A stretch of 5,868 nucleotides of DNA from GCA-003244245 sp036501085 (GTDB lineage: Bacteria; Actinomycetota; Actinomycetes; Mycobacteriales; Pseudonocardiaceae). The notes below the pieces were generated by a model. That model saw nothing but the letters and a program-made list of their open reading frames with translations, was not told the origin of the DNA and did no database searches. Position 1 is the first letter of the stretch. Every line of letters begins with the position of its first letter. Shown here one piece after another: positions 1 to 5,095 of the stretch. A program made the translations under genes and the position numbers. The stretch is taken from NCBI GenBank assembly GCA_036501085.1, contig DASYAZ010000178.1:1-5868 (forward strand). Reading direction: 5' to 3'.

Positions 1-363
1 GACGCTGAGGACGATTACCCACCGTTCTGCATCGCGACCGCGTCCCGGGTCGTGGCCGACCCAGGCAGCCTCGGCGTGGTGATCGGCGGGTCCGGCAACG
101 GCGAGCAGATCTCCGCGAACAAGGTGCCGGGCTGCCGCGCTGCTCTGGCGTGGAGCACCGAGACCGCCACGCTCGCGCGGGAGCACAACGATGCCCAAGT
201 GGTGGGGATCGGCGCTCGGATGCACAGCGCGGCGGAGGCAGCGGAGATCGTCGAGGCCTTCCTGAACACGCCGTTTTCCGGTGGCGAGCGGCATGCTCGC
301 CGGATCAAGCAGATAGCCGACTACGAATCCACCGGCGAGCCGCCCCCGCTTCCTCCGAGCTGA
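1..363 (+). CDS. rpiB: Ribose-5-phosphate isomerase B, C-terminal part (5' end outside window)
   Basis: RpiB interconverts ribose 5-phosphate and ribulose 5-phosphate in the cytosolic non-oxidative pentose phosphate pathway. The frame is open from base 1 and ends at TGA 361-363, giving 120 visible residues of a family about 155-160 long, so roughly a quarter is missing upstream. Seen: the phosphate-binding/active-site segment VVIGGSGNGEQ, then REHNDAQVVGIGARMH and the Arg-rich ERHARRIKQI near the C-terminus. The Glu in GNGEQ matches the catalytic base used by the mycobacterial-type enzyme (family knowledge), whereas the E. coli type uses a Cys. The tail EPPPLPPS is proline-rich, as in actinobacterial homologues. 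The nei start lies 8 bases after the stop, so the two genes are probably co-transcribed, and the same neighbour pair occurs in mycobacteria. Identification is secure; only the start is unseen. Confidence 0.95.
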   Translation, partial: DAEDDYPPFCIATASRVVADPGSLGVVIGGSGNGEQISANKVPGCRAALAWSTETATLAREHNDAQVVGIGARMHSAAEAAEIVEAFLNTPFSGGERHARRIKQIADYESTGEPPPLPPS

Positions 364-371
364 GCCTGCGC

Positions 372-1190
372 ATGCCGGAGGGTCACACCACGCACCGGCT
401 GGCCCAGCGCCACCAACGGTGCTACGCCGGGACGCCGGTAGCGGTGTCCAGCCCGCAGGGTCGCTTCGCGACGGCTGCCGCGGCGGTGGACGGGCGGGTG
501 CTGCTGCGTGCCGAAGCGCATGGCAAGCATCTGTTCCACGTCTACGGGCCCGACCTCGTGGTGCATGTGCACCTGGGGCTCTACGGTGCGTTCACCGAGG
601 CTGCTTTACCCGTGCAGCCGGTCCGGGGCCAGGTACGGATGCGCATGGTCGGCCCCACGCACTGGACTGACCTGCGCGGACCGGCAGCATGCGAGTTGCT
701 CACCGAGGACGAGACGGATGCGCTGCACGCCAGGTTGGGGCCCGATCCACTGATCGCCGGCGCCGAGCCGGATCGGGCATGGGCCCGAATCACCCGCTCC
801 CGCGCCCCGCTGGCCTCCCTGCTGATGGACCAGTCCGTGGTCGCTGGCGTTGGCAACGTATACCGGGCTGAGCTGTTGTTCCGCCATCGGTTGTATCCGC
901 TGCTGCCGGGTTGTGCGTTGTCTGCGGAGCAGTGGTCGGCGTTATGGGTGGATCTCGTGGAGCTCATGAGTGAGGGCGTGCACCGGGGCCGGATCGATAC
1001 GGTGCGCCCGGAGCACGATCCGGTCCGCAGCGGGCGCGCTCCCCGGCAGGACCGGCACGGTGGAGAGGTCTATGTCTATCGCCGGGCTGGAGCTCCCTGC
1101 CTGGCGTGTGGCACGACCGTGGTCACCACGCGGCATGTGGGCCGCAATCTCTACTGGTGCCCCAGCTGCCAGCGACGGCCAGCGTTCTAG
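372..1190 (+). CDS. nei: Fpg/Nei-family DNA glycosylase/AP lyase (endonuclease VIII-like, Nei1 type)
   Basis: A bifunctional base-excision-repair enzyme that removes oxidised bases and cleaves the AP site by beta/delta elimination. The 272-residue product starts MPEGH: Pro2 is the Schiff-base nucleophile and Glu3 the general acid of the family, which fixes the start at ATG 372 although the frame stays open further upstream. Other marks are Lys52 in AHGKHLF, the helix-two-turn-helix around residues 152-170 (DQSVVAGVGNVYRAELLF), and a C-terminal zinc finger with Cys243, Cys246, Cys263 and Cys266. Arg258 sits between the Cys pairs (HVGRNLYWC) as the family's finger arginine. Length is normal. 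There is no clear Shine-Dalgarno; the start follows the rpiB stop by 8 bases, suggesting translational coupling. The TAG stop shares the palindrome CTAG with the stop of the convergent gene. The overall pattern fits the actinobacterial Nei1 branch better than MutM. Confidence 0.93.
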   Translation: MPEGHTTHRLAQRHQRCYAGTPVAVSSPQGRFATAAAAVDGRVLLRAEAHGKHLFHVYGPDLVVHVHLGLYGAFTEAALPVQPVRGQVRMRMVGPTHWTDLRGPAACELLTEDETDALHARLGPDPLIAGAEPDRAWARITRSRAPLASLLMDQSVVAGVGNVYRAELLFRHRLYPLLPGCALSAEQWSALWVDLVELMSEGVHRGRIDTVRPEHDPVRSGRAPRQDRHGGEVYVYRRAGAPCLACGTTVVTTRHVGRNLYWCPSCQRRPAF

Positions 1191-2032
1191 AAGCCCCCGA
1201 AGTCGCCACCACCGCCCCAATCCCCGCCGCCGAAGTCGCCGCCGCCCCAGTCTCCGCCACCGTAGTCCCCGCCGCCGTAGTCGACGTTGCTGAAGTCGTC
1301 TCCGCCGTCCCCGCCGCCGTAGTCGCCACCGCCGTCACCACCGGGATCTCCACCGTCCCCACCGCCGGACAGGTCGTTCTCCTGCCCGGCGTCGTAGCCC
1401 TGCTGCCACGACTCCGCGGAGGCGATCCCGCCCATTCCGGAGAACAGCGAGCTGAACAGCAGGGCCGAACCCAGACCCCAGGCCCCTCCGATCAGCGCCG
1501 GCTTCCACCAGGGCTCGCTGTACCAACCCTGGGGCACCGGACGTCCCGCTACCCGCCCGCCCGGGTAGTAGTGCGGCGTGCGATCGCTGGGGTCCGGAGA
1601 GGCCGCGTACTGGTGTCCGTCCACATCCACGTCGCGGTTCTCGGTAACCGAACCTGCGCCGCCCTGGCCCGCGACTGGGGGCAGCTCCGGCCCGGGGTCC
1701 ATTCCCATCGCCATCCGGGCCGCCCGCACGTAGTAGAGGCCCTCCAGCGCAGTCTGGGTGACCAGGCGACTCTGCGCCGCGCTGTTGGCGGTGTCCAGCT
1801 GCGAACTGGCGGCCGTGTAGCGCTCCGCCGCGTCGGCCAATGCTTGCTTGGAGGGCTCGTCAGCGCCGGTGAGGTTGAGCACCTGCCCACCCAGCCGCTC
1901 GACCCAACGGCGCGCTTCCGCCTTGGAGTCCTGGAGGTCACTGTGCTGGGTGGCTCGGCGGTGTTGGAAGTAGTACACCGCACCACCACCGATCAGCAGC
2001 ACGAGTATCACCACTGAGATCAGCGTGCCCAC
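1187..2032 (-). CDS. Conserved actinobacterial two-helix membrane protein with Gly/Asp/aromatic-rich C-terminal tail (possibly annotated DUF1542-like)
   Basis: Function unknown. The 281-residue product starts at GTG 2032, with a strong AGGAGGT Shine-Dalgarno at 2037-2043 four bases upstream. Seen in order: an N-terminal hydrophobic helix (about 4-22) followed by the basic stretch QHRR; a polar, Ala/Gln-rich, probably helical region (about 32-108, with ERLGGQVLNLTG and LEGLYYVRAARMAMGMDPGPELPP); a Pro/Tyr-rich segment (RTPHYYPGGRVAGRPVPQGWYSEPWW spans about 151-176); a second hydrophobic helix (about 177-200); and a 60-residue acidic low-complexity tail (222-281) built from GGGD(Y/W/F) units and ending in Phe. 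The basic residues after helix 1 suggest a cytoplasmic middle part and an external tail (inference). I recall similar proteins in Pseudonocardiaceae, but the DUF1542 label is uncertain. No LPXTG motif is present. The gene converges on nei with a 4-base stop overlap. Confidence 0.82.
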   Translation of the reverse strand: MGTLISVVILVLLIGGGAVYYFQHRRATQHSDLQDSKAEARRWVERLGGQVLNLTGADEPSKQALADAAERYTAASSQLDTANSAAQSRLVTQTALEGLYYVRAARMAMGMDPGPELPPVAGQGGAGSVTENRDVDVDGHQYAASPDPSDRTPHYYPGGRVAGRPVPQGWYSEPWWKPALIGGAWGLGSALLFSSLFSGMGGIASAESWQQGYDAGQENDLSGGGDGGDPGGDGGGDYGGGDGGDDFSNVDYGGGDYGGGDWGGGDFGGGDWGGGGDFGGF

Positions 2033-2112
2033 GGGGACCTCCTCTTACACACCAGACCGGACAGTGCCGACATTACCCCGATTCAGCAGAGCGCCGGTTG
2101 CATCGGACCACT

Positions 2113-2170
2113 TGCGCTGGGTAGACCGTTGATCGCCTACCGGGTACCGCTCACCGTCTTACCCAGCGCA
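2113..2170. repeat. Perfect 11-bp inverted repeat in the divergent intergenic region (possible operator or hairpin)
   Basis: TGCGCTGGGTA at 2113-2123 is the exact reverse complement of TACCCAGCGCA at 2160-2170, with 36 bases between. A KpnI-type palindrome GGTACC lies near the centre (2143-2148). The repeat sits about 80 bases upstream of the GTG of the minus-strand membrane protein gene and about 70 bases upstream of the small plus-strand ORF, so it could be a shared operator for the divergent pair. It could also fold as a long-loop hairpin in a transcript. No regulator family is recognised. Confidence 0.5.
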
Positions 2171-2186
2171 GGTGGTTGATCAGGCA

Positions 2187-2212
2187 TTGACATCGAGCTG
2201 AACCGTCATAAT
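2187..2212 (+). promoter_or_regulatory. Candidate housekeeping-sigma promoter for the small ORF
   Basis: A perfect -35 hexamer TTGACA (2187-2192) is followed by CATAAT (2207-2212), which differs from the -10 consensus at one base. The spacer is only 14 bases, shorter than the optimal 17, so strength is doubtful or an activator may be needed. A start near 2219 would give a leader of about 23 bases containing the GGGAAGGA Shine-Dalgarno (2228-2235), six bases before ATG 2242. The placement is coherent, which is why I report it despite the spacer. Confidence 0.4.
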
Positions 2213-2241
2213 TCTCGCCAAAGACAAGGGAAGGACCGGAA

Positions 2242-2448
2242 ATGACGTCACCCACACCAATCTACGAACAGCTGTGCCGCGATTTCATCGGTGCCGGAAA
2301 CTCCTGGCCTGTGGAGAGCGAGCAGCCCACCATCATCAGTCAGCCAAAAGGACCAGCGCATTCGCTGGAGCGCAACCGCAACGGCCTGGCCTACGAGGGA
2401 GCAAGTCGTCTGACCCCGCGGGCTGAATGGGCGTGTCCCACCGGTTAG
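2242..2448 (+). CDS. Small hypothetical protein, 68 residues
   Basis: I do not recognise this product. It starts MTSPTPIYEQLCRDFIGAGN and ends AEWACPTG; it is hydrophilic, with no membrane helix, no signal peptide and no clear fold motif. Two Cys residues (near 12 and 65) are far apart. Support for a real gene is the well-placed GGGAAGGA Shine-Dalgarno six bases upstream, a candidate promoter before it, and moderate third-position GC (about two thirds by my count, lower than in the neighbouring genes). The N-terminal 30 residues look the most protein-like; the second half is Pro/Arg/Ser-rich and could be a decayed tail. It lies alone between the divergent membrane protein gene and the regulatory cluster. 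A hairpin 68 bases after the stop could be its terminator. The alternative is a non-coding leader or a degenerate gene. Confidence 0.5.
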   Translation: MTSPTPIYEQLCRDFIGAGNSWPVESEQPTIISQPKGPAHSLERNRNGLAYEGASRLTPRAEWACPTG

Positions 2449-2795
2449 TCGCCAGGTGTCCGTGGGTGAGGAACCGCTACGGATAGTGATTAGAGTTGTT
2501 TTTAGGTCCAAAGTCGGGGGCCGCGCGGTCGCTGCGAACGCACGGCCCCCGCCCCCCTTGGAATGGCGCCTCGACCGATGACTCCGGAGGCGCCGCGATT
2601 ACGTCTAGAGGTAGGACCGGATCTCCGCATCTACGGTGGCTCGGGTAGTGCCCGTACCGCAACCCTTCGTCAAGATTTCCTGATCGGGTTCAGTGCCGGC
2701 GCGCCCCGCTTGCCACCCGAGATGGGTGTCCCGCACCAGGGTTCGGCGTCCTTGGCCGGCTGTGAACTGCCTGGATGCCCATCCCAGTCTGTTAC
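2449..2795. other. Non-coding interval between the small ORF and the regulatory cluster
   Basis: I see no credible gene in this interval. The open frames here lack ribosome binding sites and recognisable protein character. It contains a short AT-rich patch (about 2481-2513, including GTTGTTTTTAGG), the GC-rich hairpin at 2516-2550, and a 12-bp palindrome GGATGCCCATCC at 2773-2784, just before the SigB-type promoter. An imperfect partner of this palindrome lies at 2721-2731 and can pair with 2773-2783 over 11 positions if two G-U pairs are allowed. Confidence 0.6.
2516..2550. terminator. Strong GC-rich hairpin, possible intrinsic terminator of the small ORF
   Basis: GGGGGCCG (2516-2523) pairs perfectly with CGGCCCCC (2543-2550). 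After one C-A mismatch the stem continues with GCG/CGC (2525-2527 with 2539-2541), closing an 11-base loop. There is no U-run on either side; on the plus strand it is followed by GCCCCCCTT. Actinobacterial terminators often lack a U-tail, so a terminator role after the small ORF is plausible but not proven. It would also insulate the downstream promoter from read-through. Confidence 0.45.
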
Positions 2796-2821
2796 GTTTC
2801 GGTGATGAAGGGACGGGGTAC
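2796..2821 (+). promoter_or_regulatory. SigB/SigF-type (general stress) promoter upstream of the first RsbA-like gene
   Basis: GTTT at 2796-2799 and GGGTAC at 2816-2821 are separated by 16 bases. This matches the actinobacterial SigB/SigF promoter class (roughly GTTT, 14-17 bases, GGGTAT/C), which is established knowledge from Streptomyces and Mycobacterium. Transcription would begin near 2828, leaving a leader of about 49 bases before ATG 2877 that includes a GAGGG ribosome binding site. It rules out the upstream in-frame ATG at 2775, which would precede the promoter. A target of the alternative sigma factor in front of an anti-sigma-type regulator implies autoregulation (inference). Confidence 0.65.
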
Positions 2822-2874
2822 CCGCCGGTCTGGTGAGCCCATCCCTGCCGGGTCAGCCCAGGGTAGAGGGCTTG

Positions 2875-2902
2875 CCATGGATGTCGTTCCATGGATGTCG
2901 TT
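2875..2902 (+). repeat. Exact 14-bp tandem duplication covering the start codon
   Basis: CCATGGATGTCGTT occurs twice head to tail, at 2875-2888 and 2889-2902. Each copy holds an ATG: the first (2877) is in frame with the MEDS-ATPase protein, the second (2891) is in a frame that ends at 3085. Because 14 is not a multiple of three, gain or loss of one unit changes which ATG is in frame with the downstream domains. Confidence 0.9.
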
Positions 2903-3929
2903 GTCGCCCGGTTCGAGCGTCGGCAGTCGGGCAGAGTTGGCGGTGAGAAGGGGCGGCGCATTGAGCACTGTCGGCACCACTGGCAGGCGCAGCGGGTCGT
3001 TAGCTCATCAGGGCTTGTTGTACGGCTCGGAGGAGGAGTTTCTGAGGGGCACAGTCCCGTTCGTCCGGGACGGGCTGGCCCGTGATGACTCGATCTGGGT
3101 CGTCACCACGGCTCGCAACGCTGGTTGGTTGCGCTCGGCGCTGGGGGCAGACGCCAAGCGGGTGGTGTTCGGGGATTGCCAGGAGTGGTACCGCCATCCG
3201 GTTCGGGCGCTAGCCGCCCTGCATCGGGCCACCCGGCCCGATCCGGGTGGGCAGCGGCTGCGGATGATCGGAGAGCCGCTGTGGGCGGCGCGCACCGCGC
3301 GGGAGACCAGAGAGCGAGCCCGGTTCGAGTCACTGGTCAACGTCGCGCTTGCCCCCGCCAACGCATCGTTCATGTGCACCTACGACACCCGGGTGGTGAA
3401 CTCGGAGGTCGTGGAGCAGGTGGCCAGGACCCATCCCGAACTGGTAGTTGACGGCGGGGCCCGCCCGAGCGGCCGTTACACCGACCCGATCGTGTTCAGT
3501 GCCGAATGCGACAGGTCTCCCTTGCCCGAGCCGCCGCCCACCGCCTTGCGGTTGGTGTTCAGCCGGCTGGGACAGCTGGCCACTCTCCGCGTGTTCATGA
3601 CCTCCTACGCCACCTGGGCCGGGGCCGCCCCGCAGCCCGTTGAGCAGTTCGTGCAGGCGGTCGACGAGGTGGCTACCAACGCGATCGAGCACGGCGGTGG
3701 ATCAGGGATCGTGCGGGTCTGGACTGATCCGCAGGTCATGTCATGCGAGATCAGCGATAGCGGCACTGGATTGCGAGATCCGCTCGCCGGGCATCTGCCG
3801 CCGCCCCCCGGTCGTACCGGCGGATGCGGCTTGTGGCTGGCACGCCAGTTCTGCGACCTGGTCGAGGTACGGAGCGATCCAACTGGCACGATCGTGCGGC
3901 TGCATCTGGTCCTCCCTGACTGCTCCTGA
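2877..3929 (+). CDS. MEDS sensory domain-GHKL ATPase protein, RsbA-family anti-sigma regulator (copy A)
   Basis: Predicted cytoplasmic anti-sigma-type regulator of 350 residues: an N-terminal MEDS (DcmR-like) sensory domain (about 43-195; AHQGLLYGSEEEF, RMIGEPLW, CTYDTRVV, ARTHPELV) joined to an RsbW/SpoIIAB-like ATPase (about 225-347). The ATP-site motifs are present: N-box VDEVATNAIEHGG with Glu264 and Asn268, G1 box DSGTGL with Asp294, and a Gly-rich lid before GLWLAR (315-323). No phosphoacceptor His (DHp) region or membrane helix is seen, so it is not a classical sensor kinase. ATG 2877 is chosen because GAGGG (2866-2870) lies six bases upstream, it falls after the SigB-type promoter, and its N-terminus shares VPW-(M/S)-S with copy B. 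ATG 2895 is an in-frame alternative. Family members bind or phosphorylate regulatory partners; the cognate sigma factor is not in the window. Copy B follows after 38 bases, probably in one operon. Confidence 0.88.
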   Translation: MDVVPWMSLSPGSSVGSRAELAVRRGGALSTVGTTGRRSGSLAHQGLLYGSEEEFLRGTVPFVRDGLARDDSIWVVTTARNAGWLRSALGADAKRVVFGDCQEWYRHPVRALAALHRATRPDPGGQRLRMIGEPLWAARTARETRERARFESLVNVALAPANASFMCTYDTRVVNSEVVEQVARTHPELVVDGGARPSGRYTDPIVFSAECDRSPLPEPPPTALRLVFSRLGQLATLRVFMTSYATWAGAAPQPVEQFVQAVDEVATNAIEHGGGSGIVRVWTDPQVMSCEISDSGTGLRDPLAGHLPPPPGRTGGCGLWLARQFCDLVEVRSDPTGTIVRLHLVLPDCS

Positions 3930-3967
3930 CAGCAACAGCCCAGCCGCAGGGTGGATCGTGAGGAGCG

Positions 3968-5095
3968 ATGTTTGGGGAGCCTTCCGCCGGGGAAGTTCCG
4001 TGGTCTTCAGTTGCAGAAGAGTTCAGTGGGAGCGGCGACGTGTTGTGCGATGTTGACACCAGCCAGCGTCACGATTTGTTGGCACATCGAGGGTTGCTGT
4101 ACGGCTCGGAAGAAGAATTTCTCGCGAGCGCCCTTCCATTTATCCGGGATGGCCTGAACGGCGGCGATGCAGTCTGCAGCGTGAGCACGGAACGTACCGC
4201 GGGCTGGCTGCGACGTGAGCTGGGCACCGATGCCAGCAGCGTGGAGTTCCACGAGAGCAGCCGGTGGTACCAGCACCCGGTCCGGGCCTTGGCGACCGCG
4301 CATCGCCTGGTGCAGGCGACGATTCCGGGCGGGCGGCAACTCCGAGTCCTCGCGGAACCGCTGTGGGTGCCTCGGGGGCCGCAGGAGAAGAAGGAGTGGG
4401 TTCGATACGAGTCGCTTGTCAATGCGGCATTCGCGGGGACCAACGTCGCATTCGTGTGCAGCTACGACACCCGTGTCGTCGATCCGGATTTCGTGGGTGG
4501 CCTGGCTCGGACCCATCCTGAAATGGTCGTCAGCGGTCACGCGCAGCCCAACCTCGGTTACGTGGAACCGGAGCAGTTCAACGCCGAGTGCAACAGCGCG
4601 CCGCTGCCCGAGTTGCCGGCCCCGGCGTTGTGGCTGAGCTTCCATCGCGTGAACCAACTCGCCGTCCTGCGCGACTTCGTGACCTCCCATGCGTTTCAGG
4701 CTGGGGCGACGGTGCAGTCCACTGCTCAGTTCGTGCAGGCTGTCGACGAGGTGGCGACCAATGCGATCGAGCACGGCGGTGGATCAGGCGTGCTGCAGGT
4801 CTGGCCCGGTCCGGAATCGATACTGTGCCAGGTCAGCGATAGCGGCGCGGGACTGCGCAATCCACTGGATGGGCACCTGCCTCCCGGGCACCGGGCCGCG
4901 CGGGGACGGGGGCTGTGGCTGGCTCGCCAATTCAGCGACCTCGTCGAACTGCACAGCGATCCGGAAGGCACGACCGTGCGACTACACCTGGACCTGGGCG
5001 AGGGACGGACCTCACCGGTGGATTCGGCGTCCAGCTCGACTCCCCAGGCACAGGCAGCGCCGGTGCTGGTGAGCGGCGGTTCGTTTCGCGGTTAG
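3968..5095 (+). CDS. MEDS sensory domain-GHKL ATPase protein, RsbA-family anti-sigma regulator (copy B, tandem paralogue)
   Basis: A 375-residue paralogue of copy A, roughly half identical by eye and co-linear over nearly the whole length. MEDS domain about 39-190 (AHRGLLYGSEEEF, VLAEPLW, CSYDTRVV, ARTHPEMV); ATPase about 219-343 with N-box VDEVATNAIEHGG (Glu261, Asn265), G1 DSGAGL (Asp291) and lid ARGRGLWLAR. Both ATP sites look intact. Sensory-domain positions differ much more than the ATPase motifs, suggesting different inputs and a shared output (inference). A Ser/Ala/Gln-rich tail of about 30 residues (344-375) is absent from copy A. The start at ATG 3968 has GAGGAG (3960-3965) only two bases away, which is unusually close. 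GTG 4040 with GGGAG upstream is an alternative, but the N-terminal match with copy A (VPWSS, residues 10-14) favours the longer form. Its TAG stop overlaps the stop of the convergent STAS gene. Confidence 0.87.
   Translation: MFGEPSAGEVPWSSVAEEFSGSGDVLCDVDTSQRHDLLAHRGLLYGSEEEFLASALPFIRDGLNGGDAVCSVSTERTAGWLRRELGTDASSVEFHESSRWYQHPVRALATAHRLVQATIPGGRQLRVLAEPLWVPRGPQEKKEWVRYESLVNAAFAGTNVAFVCSYDTRVVDPDFVGGLARTHPEMVVSGHAQPNLGYVEPEQFNAECNSAPLPELPAPALWLSFHRVNQLAVLRDFVTSHAFQAGATVQSTAQFVQAVDEVATNAIEHGGGSGVLQVWPGPESILCQVSDSGAGLRNPLDGHLPPGHRAARGRGLWLARQFSDLVELHSDPEGTTVRLHLDLGEGRTSPVDSASSSTPQAQAAPVLVSGGSFRG

Noticed and set aside
150..371. Upstream extension of the nei reading frame to ATG 150
   Set aside because: The family requires Pro2-Glu3 directly after the initiator Met, which places the start at 372; the extension overlaps rpiB and has no domain character.
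1118..1130. CGTGGT-C-ACCACG palindrome inside nei
   Set aside because: A 6-bp-arm palindrome within conserved coding sequence, with no positional logic for a terminator or operator; probably chance in GC-rich DNA.
1106..2017. 303-codon plus-strand open frame opposite the membrane protein gene
   Set aside because: It is Ala/Val/Arg-rich shadow coding caused by GC-rich third positions of the minus-strand gene, which has a strong ribosome site, hydrophobic helices and a recognisable conserved sequence.
2097..2124. Possible second SigB-type promoter (GTTG ... GGGTAG) in the divergent region
   Set aside because: The spacer is 18 bases and both elements deviate from consensus; GGGTAG is better explained as part of the inverted repeat arm.
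2775..2876. Longer form of copy A starting at ATG 2775
   Set aside because: It would begin upstream of the SigB-type promoter, has no ribosome site, and its extra residues lack any counterpart in copy B.
2605..2961. 118-codon minus-strand frame and an 80-codon plus-strand frame (2563-2805) in the intergenic interval
   Set aside because: There is no ribosome site, no recognisable motif and unlikely composition (many Arg, Pro and Gly); both cross the predicted hairpin or promoter region.
4007..4774. 255-codon minus-strand frame opposite copy B (and a similar 120-codon one opposite copy A at 3330-3692)
   Set aside because: The two shadow proteins resemble each other only because A and B are paralogous; the plus-strand ATPase motifs are clear, so these antisense frames are by-products.
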